This document shows positions 1 through 10,509 of a stretch of 64,000 nucleotides of DNA, in pieces. The notes beneath the pieces were generated by a model. The model was not told the DNA's origin. It worked only from the letters and a program-made list of their open reading frames with translations, and searched no databases. Each line of letters opens with the position of its first letter. Position 1 is the stretch's first letter. Origin of the DNA: Thermococcus sp. GTDB taxonomy: Archaea > Methanobacteriota_B > Thermococci > Thermococcales > Thermococcaceae. A program made the translations under genes and the position numbers. The stretch lies in NCBI RefSeq assembly GCF_027052235.1, contig NZ_JALUFF010000047.1, positions 50,521-114,520 of the forward strand, read 5' to 3'.

Positions 1-338
1 TGAACGTCCCTTCTATCCTCGGGGATTATTTCCGGTCCGCCGTCAATGGGCTTGCCTATTCCGTTGAATATCCTGCCGAGCATGTCCATTGAAACGGGAA
101 CCTTCAAGGTCTCGCCGGTGAAGCGGACTCTGGTTGTCTTGATGTCCAGGTCGCGGGTTCCCTCGAAGACCTGAACTACCGCCATGTTCTCCCTTGCCTC
201 AAGCACCTGACCCTTCCTCTTCTCCCCGCTCTCGGTCTCTATCTCAACGACCTCACCGTAGGCAACGCCCTTAACTCCCTCGACGATCATGAGGGGCCCG
301 TAGATTTTGCTAACTGTCGAGTACTCCATTCCCGGCAT
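1..338 (-). CDS. atpB: A-type ATP synthase subunit B (partial, N-terminal part only)
   Basis: This is the N-terminal portion of the non-catalytic B subunit of the A1 head. It starts [16 protein letters not shown] and continues through the beta-barrel domain into a segment reading [17 protein letters not shown], which is typical of subunit B. The reading frame is open to the window edge, so the nucleotide-binding domain and C-terminus lie outside. The ATG at 338 lies 5 bp after the atpA stop codon, so it is co-transcribed and probably translationally coupled with atpA. Identity is well supported by sequence and by its place in the operon. Confidence 0.95.
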   Translation of the reverse strand, partial: MPGMEYSTVSKIYGPLMIVEGVKGVAYGEVVEIETESGEKRKGQVLEARENMAVVQVFEGTRDLDIKTTRVRFTGETLKVPVSMDMLGRIFNGIGKPIDGGPEIIPEDRRDV

Positions 339-343
339 GACAA

Positions 344-2101
344 TCACGCTCCGTACTTCTTAAAGAGCTCCTCAAACTGTGCGTTCGTCTCGTCTATCAG
401 GGCCCTGATCTTCTCGATGTCTGGCTCGAACTTCATACGGCCTATCTTTTCTCTCACGGGGAGTTTGGCTATCTCGTCGACCGGTATTCCCCTGTCTATG
501 GCCGACATTGTCTTCTCGTAGAAGTTGAGGATGACGTGCATCATCGTGACCTGCTTCTTCGGCGGGCAGTAGGTGTCGACCTCGTCGAATGCATCCTGCT
601 GGAGATAGTCCTCACGGAGCATTCTCGTGACTATGAGGACTGCCTTCTCCCTGTCCGGTAAAGCGTCTGGACCGACGATTCTAACGATTTCCTGCAGTTC
701 CGCCTCCTTCTGAAGGAGTGCCATCGCTGTATCGCGCATCTTCCTCCACTCAGGGTCAACGTTCTGTTCCCACCAGCTCTGAACTGCGTCAATGTAGAGC
801 GAGTAGCTCCTCAGCCAGTTTATTGCCGGGAAGTGTCTCCTCCTAGCTAAGTCGGCATCCAAAGCCCAGAAGACCTTGACGACCCTCAACGTGTTCTGCA
901 CAACCGGCTCGCTGAAGTCCCCGCCGGGTGGTGAAACCGCTCCGATGACGGAGACACTACCTACTCTCTCGTCGCTTCCGAGTGTGATTACGCGTCCAGC
1001 CCTCTCGTAGAACTCCGCTATCTTGCTCGCGAGGTAAGCCGGATAACCCTCCTCACCGGGCATCTCCTCAAGACGGCCTGAGATTTCACGGAGCGCTTCC
1101 GCCCACCTTGAGGTTGAGTCAGCCATTAGAGCAACGTCGTAGCCCATGTCCCTGAAGTACTCGGCGATGGTGATTCCGGTGTAGATAGAGGCCTCACGGG
1201 CCGCGACCGGCATGTTCGAGGTGTTTGCTATGAGAACTGTCCTCTCCATGAGCGGTTTTCCGGTCTTCGGGTCCTTGAGCTTGGGGAACTCCTCAAGGAC
1301 GTCGGTCATCTCGTTACCGCGCTCACCACAGCCGATGTAGACGACGACGTTGGCGTCGCTCCACTTGGCAAGCTGGTGCTGTGTAACGGTCTTCCCCGAG
1401 CCAAAGGGGCCCGGAATTGCGGCCGTTCCGCCCTTTGCTATGGAGAAGAACGTGTCAATCGTCCTCTGGCCGGTTATGAGGGGAACCTCGGGCGGGAGCT
1501 TGTTCTTGTAGGGCCTCTTGACACGGACAGGCCAGCGGTGGTACATCTTGAGCTCCTCGATGGTTCCGTCCGGCTTCTTGACCTTGGCTATGACCTCCTC
1601 GACGGTGTAGTCGCCTTCCTCGGCTATCTCGACTATCTCGCCCTCAACCCACGGGGGAACGAGTATTCTGTGCTCTATTATGCTGGTCTCGGGGACGACA
1701 CCGAGGATGTCTCCCCCGACGACCTTGTCGCCCACCTTAACCTTCGGAGTGAAGTGCCACTTCTTGTCCCTTGGTAAGGGATGGGCCGTGAGACCCCTCG
1801 CTATGAAGTCACCGCTCTTCTCCCTGAGCACCTCAAGGGGCCTCTGTATTCCATCGTATATGGAAGTCAGCAACCCCGGACCGAGCTCAACGGTAAGGGA
1901 CGCCCCGGTTCCATTAACTGGCTCACCGGGCCTTACTCCGGCGGTTTCCTCGTAGACCTGTATGACGGCCTTGTCTCCCTCAAGGCGGATGATTTCCCCG
2001 ATGAGTCCCATCTCACCGACGCGGACGACCTCGTACATCTTCGAGCCCTTCATCCCGTCGGCAACGACCAATGGACCCGTAACGCGAATTATCCTTCCCA
2101 T
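344..2101 (-). CDS. atpA: A-type ATP synthase catalytic subunit A
   Basis: This is the catalytic subunit of the archaeal A1Ao ATP synthase (585 aa). The Walker A motif GPFGSGKT lies at residues 231-238, followed by [11 protein letters not shown] and by the A-subunit motif [25 protein letters not shown] (shown by its key residues around 330-355). The extra 'non-homologous region' of A subunits, residues about 115-195, is present. Some Thermococcales atpA genes carry an intein at the P-loop; here the P-loop is uninterrupted. The start follows a GAGGTGA ribosome-binding site, and the gene sits between atpF and atpB in the usual order. Confidence 0.98.
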   Translation of the reverse strand: MGRIIRVTGPLVVADGMKGSKMYEVVRVGEMGLIGEIIRLEGDKAVIQVYEETAGVRPGEPVNGTGASLTVELGPGLLTSIYDGIQRPLEVLREKSGDFIARGLTAHPLPRDKKWHFTPKVKVGDKVVGGDILGVVPETSIIEHRILVPPWVEGEIVEIAEEGDYTVEEVIAKVKKPDGTIEELKMYHRWPVRVKRPYKNKLPPEVPLITGQRTIDTFFSIAKGGTAAIPGPFGSGKTVTQHQLAKWSDANVVVYIGCGERGNEMTDVLEEFPKLKDPKTGKPLMERTVLIANTSNMPVAAREASIYTGITIAEYFRDMGYDVALMADSTSRWAEALREISGRLEEMPGEEGYPAYLASKIAEFYERAGRVITLGSDERVGSVSVIGAVSPPGGDFSEPVVQNTLRVVKVFWALDADLARRRHFPAINWLRSYSLYIDAVQSWWEQNVDPEWRKMRDTAMALLQKEAELQEIVRIVGPDALPDREKAVLIVTRMLREDYLQQDAFDEVDTYCPPKKQVTMMHVILNFYEKTMSAIDRGIPVDEIAKLPVREKIGRMKFEPDIEKIRALIDETNAQFEELFKKYGA

Positions 2102-2107
2102 TTCCCT

Positions 2108-2416
2108 TCACCTCTTCAACTCAACGCCAATCGCCCTCCTCACTATCTCGCGGAGGGCCTCTTCACCGAATCTTGAGCCGGACTTGTCCGGCACCTGAAG
2201 GATGATCGGAATCGTTACATCTGGAAGCTCAATCCTCTGGGCGAGCCTTTCGGTTATGAGGATTATTCCCACGTCCCCCTTCTCTATGAGCTCCTCCAGC
2301 TTGTTCTTCAGGCGCTCGATGTCCAGAGGAGTATCATCGAAGGCGTAAACTTCGTGGACGCCCGCCAGTTTAAAGCCGAGTGCTGTGTCCCTGTCGCCGA
2401 GGACCGCTATCTTCAT
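2108..2416 (-). CDS. atpF: A-type ATP synthase subunit F
   Basis: This is a small central-stalk subunit (102 aa) that helps couple rotation to catalysis. The protein starts [20 protein letters not shown] and has the Rossmann-like alternation and the ITERLAQ segment typical of archaeal/vacuolar F subunits. Length matches the family. Its start overlaps the end of atpC by 4 bp (ATGA type), indicating translational coupling. It lies 6 bp upstream of atpA. Confidence 0.95.
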   Translation of the reverse strand: MKIAVLGDRDTALGFKLAGVHEVYAFDDTPLDIERLKNKLEELIEKGDVGIILITERLAQRIELPDVTIPIILQVPDKSGSRFGEEALREIVRRAIGVELKR

Positions 2417-3507
2417 TCCACCTCACCCACGATGTGCTTTATCTCCTCTGGTTGGAGGCCATCCCCAATAAGCTTTGCCATGGCCCTCAGCTTCCTTACT
2501 TCCCTGTCCTTCTTCAGGATGTAGAGCAGGGGGGTTGCCACGCTCAGCGGGTAGAACCTGTCCAGCTCCGCGACCCTTTCGATTATGTAGTCGTCCATGG
2601 CCCTCTCAAGGGCGCTGAGGTCTCCCTCAATCTCCTCGCGGACTTCCCTGATTACCGGTCCGTATTTGGTCGAGTCAAGCTCCGCGAGCGCCATGTCGAG
2701 GGAGTCCACGTGCAGGACAGACTCCATGTTTACGGTTCCTCCAGGGATCAGCAGGGGCCTTATCTCGTCCGCTGACATTCCGGCGACCTTTGCCCTGAGC
2801 ACGGTTGAGAGGTTCTTCTTATCTATCGAAAGCCTGACGAACTCGGTGAGGATTACTCTCTCCTCCTCTTTCCTTGAGAGTGCGTAGTTGAGGAGCTTTG
2901 AGTAGTAAATCCTGTACAGCTCGGTTTCAAAGCGGGTTGCGTCAATTTCGCCAAGGAGGAGCTTCTGGTATGGCTCCTCGTAGGGAGTCCCCTCAAGGAT
3001 GACGAGTATCTCCTCCATGGTCTTTGCCTCTGCCATGGCCTTGACCTTGGGGAGCATTTTACCGAGCTCGACGACGTAGTCGCTCGCAGGTTCGCCGGCA
3101 AGCTTGGCCTTAACGACGCTCGCTATGTTTCTTACGTCCCACTCCTCCAGCAGTATTCCGAAGAAGTCCCTTGAGCGCTTGGGCAGTATCTTGTACATCA
3201 GCTCGTAGGTTCCGGCGAGGGCTCTCTCAAGGGCCCTCTCGATTTCCTCCACGCTGTAAGACTGGATGTCGCTGAAGTACTCCTTGTACTCGGTGTCCTC
3301 AAGGTTCACGACGAAGTTCTGAAGGGTTCTGCTCTCGGCGAGCTCGTTGAACTTCTGTCCGCTCAGGAGTTTGGCCTCCATCGCCCTTATCCTTGCGTTT
3401 GGATACGAGTAGGGGGTGTATTTGTAGAGGTACGCCCCCGTCTTGTAGGCGACCCAGGTGAAGACCACTGCGAGCGTCGTGTCAAGGATTGCCACTACCG
3501 GTTCCAT
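2413..3507 (-). CDS. atpC: A-type ATP synthase subunit C
   Basis: This is the V-type subunit C/d homologue (364 aa). It forms the socket that links the central stalk to the membrane c-ring. The sequence is almost wholly alpha-helical, with the repeated helical units of the family and the ending [11 protein letters not shown]. The start follows a GGGTGATG ribosome-binding site, 6 bp after the atpE stop. Its place between atpE and atpF is the standard archaeal order. Confidence 0.95.
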   Translation of the reverse strand: MEPVVAILDTTLAVVFTWVAYKTGAYLYKYTPYSYPNARIRAMEAKLLSGQKFNELAESRTLQNFVVNLEDTEYKEYFSDIQSYSVEEIERALERALAGTYELMYKILPKRSRDFFGILLEEWDVRNIASVVKAKLAGEPASDYVVELGKMLPKVKAMAEAKTMEEILVILEGTPYEEPYQKLLLGEIDATRFETELYRIYYSKLLNYALSRKEEERVILTEFVRLSIDKKNLSTVLRAKVAGMSADEIRPLLIPGGTVNMESVLHVDSLDMALAELDSTKYGPVIREVREEIEGDLSALERAMDDYIIERVAELDRFYPLSVATPLLYILKKDREVRKLRAMAKLIGDGLQPEEIKHIVGEVE

Positions 3508-3513
3508 TACCCA

Positions 3514-4125
3514 TCACCCAAAGAGGGCCCTGGCTATCGTGGCCCTTAGCTCGCTCTTGAAACGCTCTATCCTCGCCTCGAAGGTGTTGTCAACCCTAAC
3601 CGTTCCGTCCGGGCTCTCCACAACGACCCCGCCTATTGTCTGGAGGGGTTCGCCGATGGTTACCTCAACTTCCTTTCCGAGCCTCTTGGCGAGCTCTTCC
3701 TTGAACCGGGGAAGCCTCTCGACTATGAGCTTGAGGGTTCTCTCGTTGGAGCGGAGTACTGCTGAGTTCACGCCGAGCTCCTCTATGGCCTTTGCCGTCA
3801 GCTCCACGAGTATCGGGAAGTACTCCTCGTCGTCCAGACTTGCGAGCCTCTCCTTCAGGCCGTCTATAACCTTCCTAATGTACTCCTCCTGAACGGCGAG
3901 CTTCTTCTTCCTGACCTCCAGACGGGCACTGGCAATTATCCTCTGCTTCTCTATCTCCGCCTGCGTCTTGGCCTTCCTCAGTATCCACTCGGCCCTGGCC
4001 TCTCCCCTCTTTCTTGCCTCCTCCTTGAGCTTTTCAGCTTCCTCCCTGGCCTCGTTGAGGATGTACTGTATCTTCTGCTCGGCCTCCCTGTTTATCTCCT
4101 GAATTATGAGTTCTGCACCCTCCAT
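3514..4125 (-). CDS. atpE: A-type ATP synthase subunit E
   Basis: This is a peripheral-stalk subunit (203 aa). The first ~90 residues form a long charged coiled coil rich in Glu, Arg and Ala (for example REEAEKLKEEARKRGEARAE). It is followed by a mixed alpha/beta head domain ending LRATIARALFG. Subunit E pairs with subunit H, the product of the first gene of this operon, to form the stator. The ATG is preceded by GGAGGAC at normal spacing. Confidence 0.95.
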   Translation of the reverse strand: MEGAELIIQEINREAEQKIQYILNEAREEAEKLKEEARKRGEARAEWILRKAKTQAEIEKQRIIASARLEVRKKKLAVQEEYIRKVIDGLKERLASLDDEEYFPILVELTAKAIEELGVNSAVLRSNERTLKLIVERLPRFKEELAKRLGKEVEVTIGEPLQTIGGVVVESPDGTVRVDNTFEARIERFKSELRATIARALFG

Positions 4126-4165
4126 TTTCAGTCCTCCGTTGGTCTGTAAAGTAAAAAGTAGGTGG

Positions 4166-4660
<495 letters not shown>

Positions 4661-6658
4661 TCAAACACCTCCATCAGCTTTCAATTCAAGTTTTGAAACT
4701 TCTCTCTTTGCCCTGAAGGGCGTGAAGGGCTTTCCATCGCCCGAGTAAAACGTTCCGAAGAACTCAACGTACTGGAGACGGAGCGAGTGAACGAATGCTC
4801 CGAGTGCGTTTATGGCGGTCGAAAACAGCTGACCGCCTATAAAGATTATGATTCCCACGAGGGGCCCGATGTAGAGGAACTTTATCGACCAGACCATCCC
4901 AGTCAGAACGTTGATGACCATCGCTATACCGCTGGTTGCCAGTGCAAGGGCCATGAGCCTCGCGTAGCTGAGCCACGTTCCGATGAAGCCGAAGAAGTCC
5001 GAGATTATTAGGAGCGCTGCGAGGCCTCCGTTGTTGACCACCTCCCCGATGGCAAAGAGTATTATGCCAACCCCAAAGATGGCCTCTGCGAGGAGTGTGG
5101 ACGTCTTCGTTGCAAAGAGAACTATTGCTATTATGATGAGCATCCACGAGAGCTGGTCGAAGAGGGCTCCCTTTTTGTCGCCGTTCTTCCACTTGACCAC
5201 GAAGCCGATAGTGTAGCCGGTGAAGAGGTGGGCGAGGCCTATAGCGAGCGCCAATGTGAGCACGAACATCGGGTCTCTAAGCGAATCTGCTATCCTCCAG
5301 AAGTGGGCGTTGGGGTTTCCTGTGATGTACTGGAGAACGATGTCCCCGGCGTTGCCGAAGTAACTTCCAAAGAGTATTCCCATGAGTATCGTGAAGACCG
5401 AGCTCCAGAGGAGCGTGTAGGCGAACTTGTAGGTTCCGTCGTTGAACTTTCTGTGCCCCTTGACGAGGAGCGCCGCCACTATTCCGACGATGAGCCCGTA
5501 CATGAAGTCCGTGAGCATGAAGCCGAAGAAGAAGGAATACGTGAAAGCTATTATCGGCGTTGGGTCGACCTCGTCGTACCTCGGGACGCCGTACATCTCG
5601 GTGAGCATCTCGAAGGGTCTTGCCCACTTTGGATTCTTGAGCTTTATGGGTATGTCCTCGATTTCTTCCCTTGTGGGCTCCCTGACGTTTATGTAGGCCT
5701 TGCCCCCGGTTATTCTCTTTATCCCCTCCAGAACCCTTGGAACCTCGGGCCTCGGGAGCCAGCCGGTAAGGGCAAAGGTCATGTTGGTTCTCGCGAGCAT
5801 TGGAAGAACTGAGGCCTTGTCGCGCTCGTTTTCCATGAGCTCCTGGTAAAAGCGAACCTCCTCGTAGTACTTCTCCGCCAGCCCTTCGGCGTCTCTCTTG
5901 GCATCTTCAAGCTCTTTGAACTTCCCGTCGAGCTTTCTCTCGTACTCCCTCAGGAGCTCTGAAGGCTTCCCCTTTCCTTCGGGAACCTCTATCCTCTCGA
6001 AGGAGTGCTTGGCGAGAATCGAGTTCACCCTGTCGTGGTCTCTTCTGAGGGTTGCTATTACCATCAGAACCCTGTCCTTGAAGTCCCTTGTGACGACCGC
6101 TACCCTGCCCTCTGTGGCCTTTTTCAGCTCCTCAAGAAGGCCCTTGAGCCTCGGCCTCTCGACTGAGCCGACGGTTACCTCGACGAGACCGCTGTGCCTC
6201 AGGTAGCTGACCTCTATGTCGAGCGATGAGAGCATCTCAAGGGTGGCAATCGCTTCCCTTATTCTCTCTATCTCGGTCTGGATTGAGCTTATCCTCGACT
6301 CAACGGCCTTTATTTCAGGCTCAGCCTTGGATAAAAACGTTTCCACGTCCTTGATGAGCTTCTCGATGCCCTCATAGCGATACGTCCTCTTGGGTCTCTC
6401 TCTGGGGAAGAAGAACTCCTTTATCCCTCCTCCTGAGGTTCTCTTGTATGCCTTGAGGAACTCGGTGAGCCTTGAAATCGTTATCGAGTATGAAGCGGCC
6501 TTTCGGTAGTACTCGTTCGGCGCATCCCTCTGGGCTATCCTGACCTCCGTTTCCCTTATCTCAACGGCCCCGGCCTCGTGGAGATAGGTCAACAGTTCGT
6601 CCTTGTACCTGTTGAGCGTTATTACCTCTAGCTTGACCATCTCTTCGGGCCTGAACAT
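4661..6658 (-). CDS. atpI: A-type ATP synthase subunit I (a-type membrane stator)
   Basis: This is the homologue of the vacuolar 'a' subunit (665 aa). The N-terminal ~340 residues are soluble and rich in coiled coil (for example VESRISSIQTEIERIREA). The C-terminal half has about seven or eight transmembrane helices that face the c-ring and form the ion half-channels. A conserved Arg-containing helix is visible at TWLSYARLMALALATSG. It sits between atpH and atpK in the operon. Confidence 0.97.
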   Translation of the reverse strand: MFRPEEMVKLEVITLNRYKDELLTYLHEAGAVEIRETEVRIAQRDAPNEYYRKAASYSITISRLTEFLKAYKRTSGGGIKEFFFPRERPKRTYRYEGIEKLIKDVETFLSKAEPEIKAVESRISSIQTEIERIREAIATLEMLSSLDIEVSYLRHSGLVEVTVGSVERPRLKGLLEELKKATEGRVAVVTRDFKDRVLMVIATLRRDHDRVNSILAKHSFERIEVPEGKGKPSELLREYERKLDGKFKELEDAKRDAEGLAEKYYEEVRFYQELMENERDKASVLPMLARTNMTFALTGWLPRPEVPRVLEGIKRITGGKAYINVREPTREEIEDIPIKLKNPKWARPFEMLTEMYGVPRYDEVDPTPIIAFTYSFFFGFMLTDFMYGLIVGIVAALLVKGHRKFNDGTYKFAYTLLWSSVFTILMGILFGSYFGNAGDIVLQYITGNPNAHFWRIADSLRDPMFVLTLALAIGLAHLFTGYTIGFVVKWKNGDKKGALFDQLSWMLIIIAIVLFATKTSTLLAEAIFGVGIILFAIGEVVNNGGLAALLIISDFFGFIGTWLSYARLMALALATSGIAMVINVLTGMVWSIKFLYIGPLVGIIIFIGGQLFSTAINALGAFVHSLRLQYVEFFGTFYSGDGKPFTPFRAKREVSKLELKADGGV

Positions 6659-6659
6659 T

Positions 6660-6971
6660 TCAGCCCCCTCTTATCAGCTCTATTCCCGAGTTTACTGCCT
6701 TCTCGAAGTTGGACTCGGCCTTTTCACGGAGGGCGGATATCTCCATCTCCCCCTCCTTGAGAATTCTCTTTGCCTCTTCCTCGCCCTCAACGCGGGCCTT
6801 CTCGATTAAACTCTCGGCCTGTCTCTGGGCATCTTGGATTATCTTTTCCTCAAGGGCCTTAGCCTCTTCCTTCGCCTTCAGGACGAGCTCCTTGGCCTCG
6901 CTCTTGGCCCGCTCTATGCGCTCCTCTGCCTCCCTTTCTGCGTCCACAATACGCTTGATGACGTCCTCCAT
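6660..6971 (-). CDS. atpH: A-type ATP synthase subunit H (peripheral stalk)
   Basis: This is the first gene of the ATP synthase operon. The 103-aa product is a nearly continuous right-handed-type coiled coil with repeated charged heptads or hendecads (for example VDAEREAEERIERAKSEAKE). This is typical of subunit H (AhaH), which dimerises with subunit E as the stator stalk. The start follows GGAGGG at a slightly long spacing. The stop lies 1 bp before the atpI start. Confidence 0.93.
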   Translation of the reverse strand: MEDVIKRIVDAEREAEERIERAKSEAKELVLKAKEEAKALEEKIIQDAQRQAESLIEKARVEGEEEAKRILKEGEMEISALREKAESNFEKAVNSGIELIRGG

Positions 6972-7034
6972 GAGCAGTCCCTCCGATGACCCTGAAAACA
7001 GGTGAGCTTTTCGCCAACTTTGGCTTCCCTAACT

Positions 7035-7045
7035 GGTTTAAATAG
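7035..7045 (-). promoter_or_regulatory. TATA box of the ATP synthase operon
   Basis: On the minus strand the sequence reads CTATTTAAACC, about 64 bp upstream of the atpH ATG. This places transcription start near 7012. It is the only good TATA box between trkA and atpH. Confidence 0.6.
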
Positions 7046-7093
7046 TTTATGGTATAAGAGCCTAAGGGTTTTGAAAACGAAAAGAAAAGGTGC

Positions 7094-7798
7094 TCATCCG
7101 GCTTGGACTTCTTCGCCTTTGACTTTCTTTTCCAGTAATTCTTTCACCTCGCTTAGGACACCGTTCTTGGCAAAAACGATTATCTGGCCCTTTTTGGGCA
7201 ACTTCGTGTCTCCGGAGGGAATTATCAGGTTGCCCTTCTCGTCGTAGACGGCTATGATTAAAGCATCCTTTGGGAGTTTTAGTTCCCTCACGAGCTTTCC
7301 TGAGACGTCGCTGTTTTCGTCTATGGTGAAGCGGACTATCTCGGCACCCTCCTTCGGGAAGAGCACCCTGTCGAAGCCAGGGGTGATAATGTTCCTGCTG
7401 ATGTACTCAGCTGCTATCTCCTCGGGGCTTATGACGAAGTCAAAGTACTTCTTCAGGTCGGAGACCTCTTCAAAGATGCGCTTGTTCTTTGGGTTGCTTA
7501 TCCTCAGGGATGTTCTGATGTTGGGGTTCAGGTTCTTGGCCAGTATGCAGGCCAGCAGGTTGGCGTCGTCCTTACCGGTTAGCGCCGCGAAGGCATCCGC
7601 CTGCTTTATGTTGGCCTCCTCTAGGGTTTTCGTATCGGTTGCGTCCCCCTGTATTACCAGACCGTTGACCATCCCCGAGAGCTCCTCGGCCCTTTCCCTG
7701 TTAAGTTCTATTATCGTTATATCGTGTCCGTCCTCCTCCAGCATCTTCGCGACGAGGTAGCCAACCCTGCCCGCGCCCATTATTATGACGTACATCAC
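7094..7798 (-). CDS. trkA: TrkA-type NAD-binding potassium channel/transporter regulator
   Basis: This is a cytoplasmic RCK/KTN protein (234 aa). The N-terminal Rossmann fold starts MMYVIIMGAGRVGYLVAKML with the GxGxxG dinucleotide motif. It has the usual acidic residue after strand 2 (TIIELNRERAEEL) and GDATDTKTLEEA. A TrkA-C (RCK_C) domain follows from about residue 145. No Trk membrane subunit lies nearby. The gene overlaps secD by 4 bp, so it is the third gene of the secF-secD transcript. The physiological reason for this link is not evident from sequence. Confidence 0.9.
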   Translation of the reverse strand: MMYVIIMGAGRVGYLVAKMLEEDGHDITIIELNRERAEELSGMVNGLVIQGDATDTKTLEEANIKQADAFAALTGKDDANLLACILAKNLNPNIRTSLRISNPKNKRIFEEVSDLKKYFDFVISPEEIAAEYISRNIITPGFDRVLFPKEGAEIVRFTIDENSDVSGKLVRELKLPKDALIIAVYDEKGNLIIPSGDTKLPKKGQIIVFAKNGVLSEVKELLEKKVKGEEVQAG

Positions 7799-9315
7799 TC
7801 CTCACCGATGAGGTATTTGGCAATCTCTGCGTACGCCGGTCTCGTGATGAATATTCCTATCAGGACGCCGAGTATCGTCGTTACCGCGAATCCCTTAAGG
7901 GTTCCGACGAAGTAAACCAGCAGGAAGCTCATGGCTGCTATGGTCGTCGCTGCCGAGGCGAAGATTATGAAGAACGCCCTGCCTATCCTCCTCAGACTGC
8001 TGGCGCGTCTCGTTATTCTCGCAACCCTCTCACCGCCGAGGAGCTCGTCGGTTATGACTATCTGCTGATCAACTCCGGTACCTATAGCTGCAATTATACC
8101 GGCTATACTCGGGAGGTCGAGGTTCCAGTTGATTAGCGCAGCGGTTCCGAGGATTATGATGACCTCGAAGAGGCTCGTGCTGGCAACCGGTATTGCTATC
8201 TTCCAGCGCCTGTAGTGGAAGTAGACTATAAGCAGAACCGCGACGAGGGCCGCGAGGCCCGCATAGAGTGCCTGGGTCTTGAAGTTTTCGCCGAGCTTGG
8301 GCGAGATGAACTGCATCCCGATGACGTTGAGCTTGACCGGGAGCGAACCACTTTTCAGGACTGTATAGACAGTTTTGGCCTCCTGCTCTGCGGCAAGCCT
8401 GTTCGGAGCTGAACCGCTTATCTGAACGTCCGTCTGGGGCTGACCGTTGGCGAGGCCCTCACCGAGGGAGTAAGGCCCGTAGAGACCGAGAACGCTTTTT
8501 ACGAGTGTTCTGTCGTCTGCACCCTTGGGGCGCGGGATGTACTTAACGCTGGCGTTCATTTCTCTGAGGTTTTCGTAGAGGCTCTGTGGGACGTCGACGA
8601 GGACGATGGGCTTTCCCCCGGCGAGCTTCTTGAGTTCCTCGGCGCTCTGGCCGGAGTAAGGCACTGTGGTTATGTTAAGCGCGCTCTTGATCCTCTTCAC
8701 GAGGAACGGTGCCTGTGGAGCTTGGGCGTTGAAGGTCGTGCTGTTCATGACGCTGTAGACGCTCTTCGGAACCACGAGGAGGGAGTTAACCGGCGGGTCG
8801 AGGAACATGTCAACGGGCCATCCAGCCTTTCCCTTGGCCAGCTTGGCGAACTTTTCTGCTGCGGCCTTTGAAATCCTGAAGGGGACAGCCCAGCTTCCGT
8901 CGGGTTTTATCTCGTAGGGGCCGACGTAAACGATGTCCTTACCTGTCCCAAAGATTACGCCGTCGAACTCCATGTAGAATACACCCTGGCTCTCGATGAC
9001 CTGCTTTATCTGATTCGCCTCCTCAGCACTGGTCACGTTCGCGACCTTGACGAGGACTATCTGGTTTCCCTGACCTTCAACGCTTATGTCCCTCAGCCCG
9101 AGGGTGTTCAAACGCCTCTGGAGGGAGTCAACGACGAGCTCCATCGTTTTCTGGTCGACCGGGTGCTCCGTTTGGGCAACTATGGCAACGCCACCGGCTA
9201 TGTCTATTCCGAAGGTGAGGGGCTTGAAGTAGAGCGTCGCTATCGAGCCCGTGAGGAAGAGTATGAGCAGGAGAACCCTCCAGCTCAGGAGGAGCTTCTT
9301 CAGCTTTCTGTTCAT
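7795..9315 (-). CDS. secD: Protein-export membrane protein SecD
   Basis: SecD (506 aa) is an RND-superfamily partner of the SecYEG translocon that uses the ion gradient to assist export. Archaea lack SecA. The first helix is near the N-terminus. It is followed by the P1 periplasmic/external region (GIDIAGGVAIVAQTE is the SecD signature). Five helices from about residue 345 onward include GTGVDQQIVITDELL. It overlaps secF by 4 bp upstream and trkA by 4 bp downstream. The order F then D is typical of archaea. Confidence 0.96.
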   Translation of the reverse strand: MNRKLKKLLLSWRVLLLILFLTGSIATLYFKPLTFGIDIAGGVAIVAQTEHPVDQKTMELVVDSLQRRLNTLGLRDISVEGQGNQIVLVKVANVTSAEEANQIKQVIESQGVFYMEFDGVIFGTGKDIVYVGPYEIKPDGSWAVPFRISKAAAEKFAKLAKGKAGWPVDMFLDPPVNSLLVVPKSVYSVMNSTTFNAQAPQAPFLVKRIKSALNITTVPYSGQSAEELKKLAGGKPIVLVDVPQSLYENLREMNASVKYIPRPKGADDRTLVKSVLGLYGPYSLGEGLANGQPQTDVQISGSAPNRLAAEQEAKTVYTVLKSGSLPVKLNVIGMQFISPKLGENFKTQALYAGLAALVAVLLIVYFHYRRWKIAIPVASTSLFEVIIILGTAALINWNLDLPSIAGIIAAIGTGVDQQIVITDELLGGERVARITRRASSLRRIGRAFFIIFASAATTIAAMSFLLVYFVGTLKGFAVTTILGVLIGIFITRPAYAEIAKYLIGEE

Positions 9316-10220
9316 GAGCTAACCCCCCTTGAGAGGTACCATCTGAGAACGCCTGCGTTGAATATCCAGGTGTTCATGAAGTCCGCGAGGAGGCCGAATA
9401 TAAGGACTATGGCTATGTTGTCAATAGTCGGGGACGTTGAGATGAGCCAGAGCATAAGGAGGGCACCGAGTGTCGTCGTACTCATCGTGAAGCCCGTTGA
9501 GACCGCGCTCAGGTAGGCTTCCTCTATCGTGTCCTCCTTCCTCCTCGTGAGCTTCGTCGTCAGGAGTATGTTGCTGTCAACGGTGTAACCTATGAGCATG
9601 AGCAGTGCCGCTATTGTTGCGGTCGTCAGCTGTATCCTGAATATTCCCATTGAGGCCACTGCTATCACCATGTCCGAGAAGGCCGAGAAGATTATCGCCA
9701 GGGACGACACCGGGTTCCTGAAGAAGAGGAACACAACGAGGGCCATCGCTATGAACGCGAAGGTAACGGCCTTGATTCCCTGTTTTTTGGCGAGCTCCCC
9801 GAAGGTTGGCTGAACCTCGCTGTGGGTGTACTTTGCATCTGGGAACTTGGTCTTCAGGAGGCTTATTATCTTCAAGGGGTCAACGCCAGTTGGCGCGTAC
9901 ACCCTGATTCCAGAGACTCCCTCAACGCTCTTAAAGCTCTCAACGTGGACGTCAACACCGAGCTGGCCGTCGAGCCACTTCTCCATCTCGTCAGGGTTCG
10001 CGCTGACGCCGTAGGCCGTTACGACGACACCGCCCCTGAGGTCTATTCCCAGGGGAGGGAAGTGAACGGCCACGAGAAGAAGTGCTATTATGAAGACCGC
10101 GAGGGGGTACATAATCATCTTCTTCGGCTCCATTTCAGCCAGAAACCTGAGCTTTTCTCTTTTCTTTGTGCGAAACTCTTCCTCAATGGAAGGTTCCTTT
10201 CTGCGCTTTTTCTTCGCCAT
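9312..10220 (-). CDS. secF: Protein-export membrane protein SecF
   Basis: SecF (302 aa) is the partner of SecD. A basic N-terminal cytoplasmic stretch (about 30 residues rich in Lys and Arg) precedes the first helix. The signature GIDLRGGVVVTAYG follows, and then the five-helix bundle with GYTVDSNILLTTKL. It is the first gene of the secF-secD-trkA operon. The ATG follows GGGGTGA. A TATA box on the minus strand lies about 60 bp upstream. Confidence 0.96.
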   Translation of the reverse strand: MAKKKRRKEPSIEEEFRTKKREKLRFLAEMEPKKMIMYPLAVFIIALLLVAVHFPPLGIDLRGGVVVTAYGVSANPDEMEKWLDGQLGVDVHVESFKSVEGVSGIRVYAPTGVDPLKIISLLKTKFPDAKYTHSEVQPTFGELAKKQGIKAVTFAFIAMALVVFLFFRNPVSSLAIIFSAFSDMVIAVASMGIFRIQLTTATIAALLMLIGYTVDSNILLTTKLTRRKEDTIEEAYLSAVSTGFTMSTTTLGALLMLWLISTSPTIDNIAIVLIFGLLADFMNTWIFNAGVLRWYLSRGVSS

Positions 10221-10509
10221 AAGTTCACCCCGGGGCAGTTGTTGTCCTGAGTTATGGAGTAGTTGGGTGGTGGAGTTTTAAAATTAGTGGTTGGGGTGCC
10301 GGCCACCAAAAGGAGGGGAATTGTCGGTTTTGGGAGCGATTGGACAAAAATCCTCAGGATTAACCGAGAACAGTAAAGAGAAAGCCGTTTAATTCAATAA
10401 AATTCGGTTCAGGACATTACAAGGCTGAAACGGCCCGCTGATTGCCGTTCACTTTCGGGATTAACTTTAAAAAGGGTGCCGGTTACCCCCGAAAGAGGAG
10501 GTGAGGGCC
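10221..10509. promoter_or_regulatory. Divergent intergenic region between secF and the AdoMet decarboxylase gene
   Basis: This is a 289-bp gap with two outward promoters. For secF (minus strand) the box AATTTTAAAAC lies at 10275-10285. For the decarboxylase (plus strand) ACTTTAAAAAG lies at 10464-10474, putting transcription start only a few bases before the GGAGGTG ribosome-binding site. A perfect 13-bp palindrome, AATCCTCAGGATT, lies at 10349-10361. I see no open reading frame or RNA gene in the remainder. Confidence 0.55.

Noticed and set aside
231..2101. Intein in atpA
   Set aside because: The P-loop region is continuous and the protein has normal length (585 aa).
1376..2198. Several plus-strand open frames opposite atpA
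   Set aside because: They are antisense shadows of a highly conserved gene, lack ribosome-binding sites and encode no recognisable protein pattern.
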